A stretch of 64,000 nt of DNA, from positions 186,001 through 250,000 of the forward strand of contig NZ_CAMGZB010000001.1 in assembly GCF_946151075.1 (NCBI RefSeq). Reading direction: 5' to 3'. Below the pieces are notes generated by a model. That model did no database searches. It had not been told where the DNA came from and worked only from the letters and a program-made list of their open reading frames with translations. Below are positions 51,010-63,429 of the stretch, piece by piece. This stretch comes from Neobacillus sp. Marseille-Q6967. GTDB taxonomy: Bacteria; Bacillota; Bacilli; Bacillales; Cytobacillaceae. Made by a program: the position numbers and the translations under genes. The first letter of the stretch is position 1, and the number at the start of each line of letters is the position of its first letter.

Positions 51010-52677
51010 ATGCGAAGCGACATGATTAAAAAGGGGATCGACCGAGCCCCCCATCGCAGCTTATTATACGCAACTGGGGTAACAGTGAAGGACCTTGATA
51101 AACCATTTATTGGTGTCTGTAACTCGTATATCGATATTATCCCTGGACACAAACACCTTAATCATTTCGGTGCGATAGTAAAAGAAGCAATTAGAGAAGC
51201 TGGCGGTATACCGTTTGAATTTAACACGATTGGCGTTGATGATGGAATTGCAATGGGACATATCGGAATGCGTTATTCCCTTCCAAGCCGGGAAATCATC
51301 GCGGATAGCGCTGAAACAGTTATAAACGCACACTGGTTTGATGGTGTTTTCTACATTCCAAACTGTGACAAAATTACACCTGGAATGTTAATGGCAGCCG
51401 TAAGGACCAACGTCCCTTCTGTTTTTGTATCAGGAGGTCCAATGGAAGCGGGAGTTTCTTCCACCGGGAAAAATCTTTCCCTAACTTCTGTTTTTGAAGG
51501 GGTAGGTGCCTATCACAAAGGTTCAATGACGGAGCAGGAATTACTGGATATTGAATCAAATGCATGCCCTACCTGCGGTTCTTGTTCAGGAATGTTTACC
51601 GCAAACTCTATGAACTGTCTGATGGAAGTATTAGGCATGACAGTTCCGGGTAACGGAACAATTGTCGCAACTTCTGATGAAAGACATGAGCTGATCCGCC
51701 AGGCAGCAAGACATTTAGTTGAATTAGTGAAAAAGGATATTAAACCTCGCGATATTATTACAAGAGAAGCAATTGACAATGCATTTGCTTTAGATATGGC
51801 AATGGGTGGTTCTACAAACACGGTATTACATACCTTGGCCATCGCTCATGAAGCAGGTATTGACTACGACTTACGTGAAATTAACAAGATTGCTGAAAGA
51901 GTCCCTTATCTTTCAAAAATCATGCCGGCTTCCGACTATTCCATGTCCGATGTTCATCGTGCCGGCGGAGTAAGTGCAATTATTAACGAACTTTACCAAG
52001 TAGAAGGTGCCCTGCATAAGGATTGCATCACCATTACCGGTAAAACTCTTGAAGAAAATGTGAAAGAAGCAACAATCACAGACGATCGAGTCATTCGCCG
52101 GAAAGAAAATCCTTACAGCCCTGTTGGCGGTCTTTCCATATTATTTGGAAACATTGCACCAGACGGCGGCGTTATCAAGGTAGGCGCTGTTGATCCATCA
52201 ATTAAAACCTTCCTTGGTGAAGCCATTGTGTTTGAGTCACAAGATGAAGCCTTAGAAAATATCAATAATGGCACGGTAAGATCAGGCCATGTTGTTGTCA
52301 TCCGTTATGAAGGTCCAAAAGGCGGACCTGGAATGCCGGAAATGCTTGCACCAACCTCGGCAATCGCCGGCCGCGGTCTCGACAAAGAAGTGGCCCTTAT
52401 CACAGATGGCCGATTCTCAGGCGCAAGCCGCGGAATCTCCATTGGCCATATTTCACCTGAAGCAGCTGAAGGCGGTCCTATTGCTTTCGTTGAAAATGGT
52501 GACAAAATCTTAATCGACCTGCAAGCACGTACCATTGAGCTCATCGTTGATGAAGAGGTTCTCGCGGAACGACGCCGCACATGGCAAAAGCCAGAACCAA
52601 AAATCAAGAGCGGCTACCTTGCTAAATACGCAAAGTTAGTCACCTCTGCCAACACTGGCGGAGTCATGAAGATATAA
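51010..52677 (+). CDS. ilvD: Dihydroxy-acid dehydratase IlvD
   Basis: A 555-residue enzyme. The cluster Cys residues lie in [13 protein letters not shown] and [19 protein letters not shown], and the conserved [20 protein letters not shown] lies near the end. It dehydrates dihydroxy-isovalerate and dihydroxy-methylvalerate. It follows ilvE with GGAGG before ATG. About 550 bases separate it from ilvB, most of them forming a T-box leader. Confidence 0.94.
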   Translation: MRSDMIKKGIDRAPHRSLLYATGVTVKDLDKPFIGVCNSYIDIIPGHKHLNHFGAIVKEAIREAGGIPFEFNTIGVDDGIAMGHIGMRYSLPSREIIADSAETVINAHWFDGVFYIPNCDKITPGMLMAAVRTNVPSVFVSGGPMEAGVSSTGKNLSLTSVFEGVGAYHKGSMTEQELLDIESNACPTCGSCSGMFTANSMNCLMEVLGMTVPGNGTIVATSDERHELIRQAARHLVELVKKDIKPRDIITREAIDNAFALDMAMGGSTNTVLHTLAIAHEAGIDYDLREINKIAERVPYLSKIMPASDYSMSDVHRAGGVSAIINELYQVEGALHKDCITITGKTLEENVKEATITDDRVIRRKENPYSPVGGLSILFGNIAPDGGVIKVGAVDPSIKTFLGEAIVFESQDEALENINNGTVRSGHVVVIRYEGPKGGPGMPEMLAPTSAIAGRGLDKEVALITDGRFSGASRGISIGHISPEAAEGGPIAFVENGDKILIDLQARTIELIVDEEVLAERRRTWQKPEPKIKSGYLAKYAKLVTSANTGGVMKI

Positions 52678-52789
52678 TTTTAAAATTTAAATTTGAAGTT
52701 CCTTTAATCTACTCAGGGTTTAGGCTCCCTTTTAATCGCCGAGATTTTAGGACATTTCAGAAAGACTTGAAAATCTTATAGTTAAAATC

Positions 52790-53115
52790 GATGACGGGAA
52801 TAAAGGAATAAGAAAATGTATTTTCAGAGAGCTGGGGTTGCTGCGAGCCCAGTAATACACCTTATTCCGACATCATCCCTGAGTATTAAGCTGAACGGGT
52901 ATTACTTATTAGGCTTGATCGGGTGGTCGGATCTGATCACCTGTTACAAAAAGAAGCGGTTTACTTGTTCCATAGAATCGCTTCACGAGGCAGCATTCGC
53001 AAGGATGCTGTAAAACCGGGTGGTACCGAGGAAAGGAAGGCCTTTTCTCCCCGAATGATTCTGGTAATGTCTTTTCATTACAGCTTATTCGGGGAGAATG
53101 GGGCCTTCTTTTCCT
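52790..53115 (+). promoter_or_regulatory. T-box riboswitch before ilvB, apparent Ile (AUC) specifier
   Basis: Stem I has the 5' strand GATGACGGGAATAAAGGAAT at 52790. The AGAGAG apical block with hairpin CTGGGG..CCCAG lies near 52828-52855, and the returning strand CTTATTCC at 52861. The specifier loop reads GAC-ATC-A before TCCC, giving AUC (isoleucine). The T-box sequence is GGGTGGTACCG (53018-53028), whose TGGT pairs with a tRNA ending ACCA. The terminator GGCC..TCTCCCCGAAT / ATTCGGGGAGA..GGCC spans 53038-53107. Uncharged tRNA would open transcription into ilvBHC-leuABCD. Confidence 0.9.
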
Positions 53116-53231
53116 GTGTATACAGGAATAATTTTAGAATTTCGGTCGGTATCGACTAAATATACCCCTTAGCAATTCAGTATATGTTTATTTTTCAAAA
53201 GATTCTAACACCCATAAGGAGGGAATACGAG

Positions 53232-54955
53232 GTGAAAGTAGAAGCAAAACCGGAAGTCCAAACCAGTACCGTACCTAAAACGGGTGCAGACCTGCTCATT
53301 GACTTATTGATTCAAGAAGGTGTTGAGACCATTTTCGGTTATCCCGGCGGTGCTGTCCTGCCAATTTACGATGCGATTTACAGGGCTAGAGGTTCCATAA
53401 AGCACGTCCTCTTCCGTCACGAGCAAGGCAGTATCCATGCAGCTGAAGGATATGCACGGATTACCGGGAAGCCTGGAGTAGTCCTTGCAACTTCAGGTCC
53501 TGGAGCAACCAATCTGGTGACAGGTATTACGGATGCGATGATGGACTCCCTGCCGCTGGTCATATTCACAGGTCAGGTTGCCCGAAGTGTGATTGGAACA
53601 GATGCATTCCAGGAAGCAGATGTTATGGCGATTACTACACCGATAACTAAACATAACTATCAAATCCAATCGATCGCTGATTTACCTAGAATCGTAAAGG
53701 AAGCTTTTCACATTGCTTCTACCGGCCGTCCGGGTCCAGTCTTAATTGATATCCCAAAAGATATTTCAGCTGGTGAGTTTTATGAGGTACAGGAAGAAGT
53801 AACCGTTCATCTTCCGGGTTACCAGCCAACAACAAAGCCAAACCCGATGCAAATTAAAAAGTTGGCCGATGCAATTACGAAATCTAAAAAACCTGTCATT
53901 CTTGCCGGTGCTGGTGTTCTTCATGGTAAAGCGTCTGCTGAATTAACCGCTTTTGCAGAAAAACATCAAATTCCAGTGGTAACAACCTTGTTAGGATTAG
54001 GAGCATTTCCAGCTAATAACCCCCTCTCTCTTGGGATGGGCGGTATGCATGGAACGTATGCTGCCAATATGGCAATATATGAAAGTGATCTTTTAATCAA
54101 CTTTGGAGCTCGCTTCGATGACCGGTTAACAGGTAATCTAAAGCACTTTGCTCCTAGTGCAAAGGTAGCTCACATTGATATCGATCCAGCTGAAATTGGA
54201 AAAAACGTTCCTACTTCTATCCCGATTGTTTCCGATACAAAGGAAGCATTAGTGGAATTACTGAACCATTCAGAGGGATCACCAGACCACCAAGAATGGT
54301 TAGAAACACTGCAGAAAAATAAAACAGACTTCCCGCTTTGGTATAAACATAATCCAAACGGCATGTCACCACAGTGGCTAATCGAAGCCGTCCATAAAGT
54401 AACCAATGGTGATGCAGTTGTAACTACTGACGTTGGTCAGCATCAAATGTGGGCAGCACAATTTTACGGTTTCGAAAAACCTCACCGCTGGGTTACCTCT
54501 GGCGGATTAGGAACAATGGGCTTTGGCTTCCCTGCTGCCATCGGCGCTCAGATGGCTTCTCCTGGAAGTACAGTGGTTGCGATTGTCGGAGATGCAGGGT
54601 TCCAGATGACACTTCAAGAGTTATCAGTTATCTATGAGCAGAATCTTCCGGTCAAAATTATCATCGTCAATAACGGTGCTCTTGGAATGGTTCGTCAATG
54701 GCAGGAATTATTACACGGCAACCGTATTTCAGAATCGATCTTGCAGACGCAGCCTGATTTCGTAAAGCTTGCTGAAAGTTATGGAATCCGCGGACTTAAG
54801 ATTGAAAGCCAAGAAGAATTAATCACAAAGCTTCCTGAAGTATTCGCTTATGACGGTCCTGTTCTATTGGACTGCCGAGTGCTTCAGCAGGAAAAAGTAT
54901 TCCCGATGATTGCTCCTGGCAAAGGGATTCATGAAATGATTGGGGTGAAACCATC

Positions 54956-54959
<4 letters not shown>
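53232..54959 (+). CDS. ilvB: Acetolactate synthase large subunit IlvB
   Basis: A 575-residue thiamine-diphosphate enzyme. The catalytic Glu lies in [19 protein letters not shown] and the TPP-binding run is [19 protein letters not shown] with [12 protein letters not shown]. It forms acetolactate or acetohydroxybutyrate from pyruvate. GTG at 53232 follows AAGGAGG by 9 bases; an upstream ATG at 53184 lies in the leader without a site. It overlaps ilvH by 4 bases (GTGA), ensuring equal subunits. Confidence 0.94.
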
Positions 54960-58063
<3,104 letters not shown>

Positions 58064-58109
58064 AGATCCCTCTAGAGGGCTTAAAAAAATGATGAGGAGG
58101 TTGCTTCGA

Positions 58110-59216
58110 ATGAAAAAACGTATTGTCTTACTGCCTGGTGATGGAATTGGTAAGGAAGTGATTCATTCAGCAAAGGATGTATTAAGCGCCGTTGCTGAAG
58201 AGTATAACCATAGTTTTAGCTTCGAAACCCATGAGATCGGAGGGGCAGCCATTGACCTGTACGGCACTCCCCTGCCAGAAACAACTGTTGACGCTTGCAA
58301 AAATGCGGATGCTGTACTGCTAGGAGCAGTCGGCGGCCCGAAATGGGACCACAACCCCTCCCATTTACGCCCTGAAAAAGGATTGCTCGGAATTCGTAAA
58401 GAATTAGATTTATATGCAAACTTAAGACCGATTAAAGGGTTTAAAAATTTACTGCACGCTTCTCCTCTTAAAGAGGAAGTGGTTGCAGGAAGCGACTTAT
58501 TAATTGTTCGTGAGTTAACCGGCGGTCTATACTTCGGGACACCAAGCGAACGCCGTGACGGCGGTCAGGTTGTCGTTGACACCCTTGCTTATACCCGTAA
58601 AGAGATTGAAAGAATCGTAGATAAAGCATTCCAAGCAGCTCAAGGACGCCGCGGTCATCTTACTTCCGTTGACAAAGCAAATGTCTTAGAATCAAGTAAG
58701 CTATGGCGCGAAATTGTTGAAGAGAAAAAAGCTCAGTATCCGGATGTTACGGTTGAACATGTGTTAGTAGATGCTGCTGCAATGAAACTAATCACGAATC
58801 CATCCCAATTTGATGTTATTGTTACAGAGAATATGTTTGGTGACATCTTGAGTGATGAGGCTTCTGTATTAACCGGATCACTTGGCATGCTCCCTTCTGC
58901 GAGCTTACGTGAAGATGGCGTTGGTCTTTATGAGCCGGTACACGGTTCTGCTCCTGACATTGCTGGAAAAGGAATTGCCAACCCTGTTGCGATGATTTTA
59001 TCTGCAGCCATGATGCTTCGTTATTCCTTTAAAATGGAGGATGAAGCCGGGTTGATTGAAGAAGCTGTCCAATCAGTGTTAGATGCAGGCTTCCATACAG
59101 CGGACCTTCAGGTTGCGAATGGCCGTAAAGTAGGAACAGCGGAAATGACTCGCTTGATTGTTGACTATATCAAGTCACAAAATGCTTCAAAATGTATCAT
59201 GAGCTGTTACGTGTAA
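58110..59216 (+). CDS. leuB: 3-Isopropylmalate dehydrogenase LeuB
   Basis: A 368-residue NAD-dependent enzyme. LLPGDGIGKEV is at the start, RELTGGLYFGTPSERRDGG forms the substrate loop, and TENMFGDILSDEASVLTGS with LYEPVHGSAPDIAGKGIANP closes the active site. ATG at 58110 follows GAGGAGG. The last residues (KCIMSCYV) look unlike the usual acidic or polar ends of this family, and a hairpin repeat begins right after the stop codon, so the C-terminus may have been changed by the repeat's arrival. Confidence 0.93.
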   Translation: MKKRIVLLPGDGIGKEVIHSAKDVLSAVAEEYNHSFSFETHEIGGAAIDLYGTPLPETTVDACKNADAVLLGAVGGPKWDHNPSHLRPEKGLLGIRKELDLYANLRPIKGFKNLLHASPLKEEVVAGSDLLIVRELTGGLYFGTPSERRDGGQVVVDTLAYTRKEIERIVDKAFQAAQGRRGHLTSVDKANVLESSKLWREIVEEKKAQYPDVTVEHVLVDAAAMKLITNPSQFDVIVTENMFGDILSDEASVLTGSLGMLPSASLREDGVGLYEPVHGSAPDIAGKGIANPVAMILSAAMMLRYSFKMEDEAGLIEEAVQSVLDAGFHTADLQVANGRKVGTAEMTRLIVDYIKSQNASKCIMSCYV

Positions 59217-59217
59217 G

Positions 59218-59338
59218 AAAAGCGAAAGCGCCTTGACCAGGGGCGACAGGCATAAGACGAACCGGCGAGAAGGTTGCACTTTAACCTTCTTGACGGGTTG
59301 GCTTATGACCCCGAGCCCCTAGGCGCTGAAGCTAGACC
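59218..59338. repeat. Long hairpin repeat element between leuB and leuC
   Basis: An imperfect palindrome of about 120 bases: AGCGCC (59227-59232) with GGCGCT (59322-59327), GGCATAAG near 59249 with CTTATG near 59302, and GAAGGTT (59269-59275) with AACCTTC (59283-59289) at the tip. It starts at the leuB stop codon. I recognise the ends (AAGCGAAAGCGCCTTG and CCCCTAGGCGCTGAAGCTAGACC) as a dispersed intergenic repeat seen in other Bacillus genomes; copy number here is unknown. Confidence 0.7.
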
Positions 59339-59381
59339 ATTCTCAAAGTAAAATTTATACTTTCTTATTTATAAAAATGGA

Positions 59382-59410
59382 AAGCCGTCAGGCTCACGGT
59401 CTGGCGGCTT
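59382..59410 (+). other. Hairpin without T-tract before leuC
   Basis: AAGCCGTCAG / CTGGCGGCTT (10 bp, one G-T pair, 9-base loop) followed by CCCCTTACC rather than T residues. It is unlikely to terminate and may stabilise or mark a processing point upstream of leuC. Confidence 0.5.
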
Positions 59411-59479
59411 CCCCTTACCTATTAAAGCATCAGAAACTCTTAAACTGTAATTAAATCTATAAACGTGAGGAAGGACGCT

Positions 59480-60898
59480 ATGCAAACACCAAAAAATATT
59501 ATCCAAAAAATTTGGGAACAGCATGTTGTACATCAAGAAGAAGGAAAGCCTGATTTACTATATATTGATCTGCACCTTGTACATGAAGTAACTTCCCCAC
59601 AGGCTTTTGAAGGGTTACGTATGAATGGGCGCAAAGTGCGCCGTCCGGATTTAACGTATGCAACAATGGATCATAATGTTCCAACCCGCGATCGAAGTGA
59701 GATTAAAGATCCCGTCTCAAAGAATCAAATTGATACGTTGCAGAAAAACTGTGAGGAATTTGGAGTCGAACTTTCTGATATCCATCACCCTGATAATGGT
59801 ATCGTTCACGTCATCGGCCCGCAGCTTGGTTTAACCCAGCCTGGTAAAACGATTGTTTGTGGTGACAGCCATACTTCTACACATGGTGCATTCGGTGCCC
59901 TCGCATTTGGGATTGGGACTAGTGAAGTAGAACATGTCCTAGCAACCCAAACGCTTTGGCAAGCACCTCCAAAAACAATGAACGTAAAAGTAAATGGAAA
60001 ACTTGGCGTTGGAGTGACTGCAAAGGATTTAATCCTTGCGATTATTGGAAAATTCGGCGTCCAATTCGGAACTGGCTATGTTATGGAATATACAGGCGAA
60101 GCCATCCGTTCCCTTTCCATGGAAGAGCGTATGACAGTATGTAACATGAGTATTGAAGCTGGAGCTCGTGCAGGATTAATTACTCCAGATGAAACCACTT
60201 TTGAATACTTAAGAGGCCGTCGTCACGTACCTAAAGGCGAAGCATTCGAAGAAGCTGTTGCCAAATGGCGTGCACTTGCTACCGATGAAGGTGCCAGCTA
60301 CGATAAAGTAGTTGAAATTAATGCAGAAGAAATCGAACCGCAAGTTACATGGGGAACAAACCCAGGAATGTGTCTTCCTGTTACAGCTGCTGTTCCAAAC
60401 CCTGAAGATGCTGTTAAAGCCAATGAAAAAGACGAAATTTCACGCGCTCTCCAATATATGGGACTAGAAGCAGGCCAGTCAATCACAAGTATTGAAATTG
60501 ACCATGTCTTTATTGGTTCATGTACAAACTCGCGCCTAAGTGATTTACGCAAAGCAGCAGAAGTTATTCGCGGCAAAAAGGTAAATTCTTCTGTACGTGC
60601 GATTGTTGTACCTGGTTCCTTCCTTGTTAAGATGGAAGCAGAAAAAGAAGGTATTGATCAAGTATTTAAAGAAGCCGGCTTTGAATGGCGTGAAGCTGGA
60701 TGCAGCATGTGTTTAGCGATGAATGATGATATCGTGCCTCCAGGCGGACGCTGCGCTTCCACTTCAAACCGAAACTTTGAAGGCCGTCAAGGAAATGGCG
60801 CACGTACCCATCTTGTCAGCCCAGAAATGGCTGCAGCGGCTGCAGTTGCGGGCCATTTCGTAGATGTCCGCAAATTCACCGCACAGGAGGTTTACTAA
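59480..60898 (+). CDS. leuC: 3-Isopropylmalate dehydratase large subunit LeuC
   Basis: A 472-residue aconitase-family subunit. The iron-sulfur Cys residues lie in [13 protein letters not shown] and [10 protein letters not shown], and the [20 protein letters not shown] motif is intact. With LeuD it isomerises isopropylmalate. ATG at 59480 follows GAGGAAGG; a GTG at 59465 lies before that site. It is separated from leuB by 263 bases holding a repeat and a hairpin, but no terminator, so it is probably still in the operon. Confidence 0.94.
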   Translation: MQTPKNIIQKIWEQHVVHQEEGKPDLLYIDLHLVHEVTSPQAFEGLRMNGRKVRRPDLTYATMDHNVPTRDRSEIKDPVSKNQIDTLQKNCEEFGVELSDIHHPDNGIVHVIGPQLGLTQPGKTIVCGDSHTSTHGAFGALAFGIGTSEVEHVLATQTLWQAPPKTMNVKVNGKLGVGVTAKDLILAIIGKFGVQFGTGYVMEYTGEAIRSLSMEERMTVCNMSIEAGARAGLITPDETTFEYLRGRRHVPKGEAFEEAVAKWRALATDEGASYDKVVEINAEEIEPQVTWGTNPGMCLPVTAAVPNPEDAVKANEKDEISRALQYMGLEAGQSITSIEIDHVFIGSCTNSRLSDLRKAAEVIRGKKVNSSVRAIVVPGSFLVKMEAEKEGIDQVFKEAGFEWREAGCSMCLAMNDDIVPPGGRCASTSNRNFEGRQGNGARTHLVSPEMAAAAAVAGHFVDVRKFTAQEVY

Positions 60899-60900
60899 TC

Positions 60901-61485
60901 ATGGAACCATTACGCAAACATCAAGGCCTTGTTTATCCATTAAACCGCTCTAATGTTGATACTGACCAAATCATACCTAAGCAATTCCTGAAGCGTATCG
61001 AGCGGAGCGGGTTTGGCCAATTTTTATTCTACCACTGGCGTTTTGATGATAATGGCAACCTTCGCGAAGATTTCTCTTTGAATGATCCAAAGTATAAAGA
61101 TGCTTCGATTATTGTTGCTGGTGAAAACTTCGGATGCGGCTCTTCCCGTGAGCATGCACCATGGGCTGTTCAAGACTTTGGTTTCAAGGTCGTTATTGCT
61201 CCAAGCTTTGCTGATATTTTCAAAAACAACTGTGCAAAAACTGGTATTCTTACCGTTCAAGCTTCAGAAGAACAAGTTCAAGAGATTATCAGAAAAGCAG
61301 AATCAACTGAGTATACGTTGAATGTTGACCTTGAAGAACAAGTAGTTTACGACAACGAAGGCTTTAAGCTATCATTTGATATCGCTCCATATCCAAAGCA
61401 AATGCTTTTAAATGGCTGGGACGAAATCGGTGTTACTCTTAGCTACGAAGATAAAATTAAACAATATGAGCTTGCACATAAATAA
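60901..61485 (+). CDS. leuD: 3-Isopropylmalate dehydratase small subunit LeuD
   Basis: A 194-residue swivel-domain subunit with NVDTDQIIPKQFLKRIERSG near the start and the substrate loop ENFGCGSSREHAPWA. ATG at 60901 is two bases after the leuC stop, with AGGAGG inside the leuC end. It closes the ilv-leu operon, and a terminator follows. Confidence 0.94.
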   Translation: MEPLRKHQGLVYPLNRSNVDTDQIIPKQFLKRIERSGFGQFLFYHWRFDDNGNLREDFSLNDPKYKDASIIVAGENFGCGSSREHAPWAVQDFGFKVVIAPSFADIFKNNCAKTGILTVQASEEQVQEIIRKAESTEYTLNVDLEEQVVYDNEGFKLSFDIAPYPKQMLLNGWDEIGVTLSYEDKIKQYELAHK

Positions 61486-61495
61486 ATAAATAAAT

Positions 61496-61526
61496 GAGTC
61501 TGGATTTCCTCCAGGCTCATTTTTTT
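61496..61526 (+). terminator. Terminator of the ilv-leu operon
   Basis: GAGTCTGG / CCAGGCTC (one G-T pair, 7-base loop) followed by ATTTTTTT, 10 bases past leuD. Confidence 0.85.
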
Positions 61527-61571
61527 GTACGTCTTGGTCATAAAGTGATGATCCTTTATACCCCTATTTAT

Positions 61572-62033
61572 TTATTTGCTCCCTGTTTTTAAAAAATAAG
61601 ATCGAAATTCCTCATCCAGCTTAAACCCTTGTCTTTCCCAAAATTGCCAAGCCTTTTGATTTACATGTTCTACTGTTAGTTCTATACCTTTTGCTTTTGT
61701 TAAGCTTGAAAATTCCTTTACCTTGTTAAAAAGCATTGTTCCTACTGCTCTATTACGGTACTGTTCGGAGATGAAAAAATCATTCAGTAACCATACGCGT
61801 TCTAGCGTTAATGATGAGAAAACTGGATAAAGCTGGGCAATTCCGATGACTTCACTATCTTGTTCTGCTATATAAATAATGGATTCTAAGCGCTCAAACT
61901 TTTGAAAGAGAAACCTTTCTACTGCTTCAGGATTTTTTGGCTGGCCAAAATACTCACGATACGAATCAAAAATCGGTATGATTCTACCTAGATCCTGTAT
62001 CGTTGCTTGTCTAGTAATTAGTTTGTTACTCAC
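61572..62033 (-). CDS. GNAT-family N-acetyltransferase
   Basis: A 153-residue acetyltransferase. The core strand-turn-helix is VWLLNDFFISEQYRNRAVGT, the acetyl-CoA loop, followed by the substrate-side strand GIELTVEHVNQKAWQFWERQGF. GTG at 62033 is chosen because AAGGGAGG lies 8 bases upstream, and ATG at 62057 lies before that site. The acceptor is unknown. It converges on the ilv-leu operon. Units of the 52-nt module lie just upstream. Confidence 0.82.
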   Translation of the reverse strand: MSNKLITRQATIQDLGRIIPIFDSYREYFGQPKNPEAVERFLFQKFERLESIIYIAEQDSEVIGIAQLYPVFSSLTLERVWLLNDFFISEQYRNRAVGTMLFNKVKEFSSLTKAKGIELTVEHVNQKAWQFWERQGFKLDEEFRSYFLKTGSK

Positions 62034-62065
62034 CGAGATGCCTCCCTTAAAAATCATTGTTTCTA

Positions 62066-62190
62066 TTTTTGTCCGTATTCCCTTTTCTACGTGACCATTT
62101 TCTTGTTTCCTTTTCTGTTTCGGTCACGTAGACCCCTTCTATGTGACCATTCTCTTGATTCATTTCCTGAATTGGTCACGTAGACCTCTT
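62066..62190. repeat. Three units of the 52-nt palindromic module
   Basis: A right arm ACGTGACC at 62091 with a degenerate left arm, a full palindrome GGTCACGTAGA (62124) / TCTATGTGACC (ending 62150), and a left half-unit GGTCACGTAGACC at 62176, exactly 52 bases later. The last half-unit lies inside the 3' end of the next coding region (stop at 62160). Same module as at 5.8, 30.6 and 41.3 kb. Confidence 0.75.
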
Positions 62191-62810
62191 TTAAACACTA
62201 TTTCTAGCCCTGTGGATTTACTTTTGTAAAAATCTTGATATTCTTTAAACACAAACTGCAGATCAGAAGGATCATCCGGGATGGGTGGAGATACTATAAA
62301 GTTTTGCCTGTAGTGCCCTCCAGAACCACCTCCACGATTAGAACGACATTCGTAATCTTCTCCTATACTAAGTTCAATGAAATTATGTTGATGCAGAGGA
62401 CGGTGGTGACGAATAGCCTCAATGTTTTCGGGTTCTTCTGTTGTGTCATCCCAATCGATATTCAGTTGGACTACACTGGCATTTTCAAACTGGCGAATAA
62501 AGGTGATTGTATATAATCTCCCGTCTTTTTCAACGGATTTTAGGATTGGTATGTGCTTAAGAAAATTCACAGGCTCAATACGTGGCTTGAATTCTTCCTC
62601 CATTCTTAGTGTGGAGAAAATGGAATTTAGAAAATCCTCGTACAGTCCATACTTTTTAGCCCAACTAGCGATATCTTCGAGGTGTGGAAAACCTGGATTA
62701 TTTCTGGATATTTCCTTTCTTTGTTTAAATAAAGCACATATTTGCTCATCAATGTAAGAGATCCGTTCATCGTAATAATCCGTTGGACGCTCAAATGGCA
62801 TTCGTTTCAT
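62160..62810 (-). CDS. Hypothetical protein, 216 aa, with chorismate-mutase-like N-terminal helix
   Basis: Not recognised as a whole. The N-terminal 35 residues (YYDERISYIDEQICALFKQR) look like the first helix of AroQ chorismate mutases, but the other catalytic helices are not apparent. The rest is beta-rich, with a Gly-rich loop (CRSNRGGGSGGHYRQNFIV). The last 10 or so residues (GLRDQFRK) are encoded by a unit of the 52-nt repeat, so the natural C-terminus may have been replaced. ATG at 62810 follows AGGGGGATGAGTTAA. Function unknown. Confidence 0.6.
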   Translation of the reverse strand: MKRMPFERPTDYYDERISYIDEQICALFKQRKEISRNNPGFPHLEDIASWAKKYGLYEDFLNSIFSTLRMEEEFKPRIEPVNFLKHIPILKSVEKDGRLYTITFIRQFENASVVQLNIDWDDTTEEPENIEAIRHHRPLHQHNFIELSIGEDYECRSNRGGGSGGHYRQNFIVSPPIPDDPSDLQFVFKEYQDFYKSKSTGLEIVFKRGLRDQFRK

Positions 62811-62980
62811 TTAACTCATCCCCCTTAAAATTTCTTTTCTCCAGATTAACAAATACTGGCATTTATTAAAACAGGCTCGCCTTAAAGAAAGAAAAACAAT
62901 ACTTCTTATTTTTGAAGTATCGAAGTTTTGCCTATTATTGATTACAATAAGACTATCAATAAGACTGAAAGGAGAAATCA

Positions 62981-63376
62981 ATGCTTAAAAAATTTACATT
63001 AAAGACCAGTAGCCGTGATCAGATGGTAGAAGTGACGGAATTGGTTCAGGATTTTATTAGGGAAATGAATATTCAAGAAGGAGCCGTGGTTGTTTATTGT
63101 CCGCATACAACGGCGGGAATTACGATAAATGAGAATGCCGACCCCGACGTGAAGCGTGATATGATTCGGCGTTTTGACGAGGTTTACCCGTGGCATCATC
63201 AACTTGACCGCCATATGGAAGGCAATACCGCTGCGCATATGAAAGCAAGTACGGTCGGGGCATCACAGCATGTGATTGTGACAGCGGGCCGTTTACTTCT
63301 TGGGACCTGGCAGGGTATTTATTTTTGTGAGTTCGATGGTCCGCGTACACGTACTTTTTATGTTAAAGTCCTTTAA
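62981..63376 (+). CDS. YjbQ/UPF0047 family protein
   Basis: A 131-residue protein with the UPF0047 pattern: [44 protein letters not shown] and [29 protein letters not shown]. Members form trimers with a His-rich metal site, and E. coli YjbQ shows a weak thiamine-phosphate synthase activity; the physiological role is unsettled. AAAGGAG lies before ATG at 62981. It is monocistronic, with a terminator shared with the converging aldo/keto reductase gene. Confidence 0.87.
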   Translation: MLKKFTLKTSSRDQMVEVTELVQDFIREMNIQEGAVVVYCPHTTAGITINENADPDVKRDMIRRFDEVYPWHHQLDRHMEGNTAAHMKASTVGASQHVIVTAGRLLLGTWQGIYFCEFDGPRTRTFYVKVL

Positions 63377-63380
63377 AGTA

Positions 63381-63415
63381 AAAGAGCTTTACCCCTTCGC
63401 GAAGTAAAGCTCTTT
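63381..63415. terminator. Bidirectional terminator between yjbQ-type and aldo/keto reductase genes
   Basis: AAAGAGCTTTAC / GTAAAGCTCTTT, a perfect 12-bp stem with an 11-base loop, between two convergent stop codons. Confidence 0.8.
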
Positions 63416-63429
63416 CCTATTTTTCTAAA

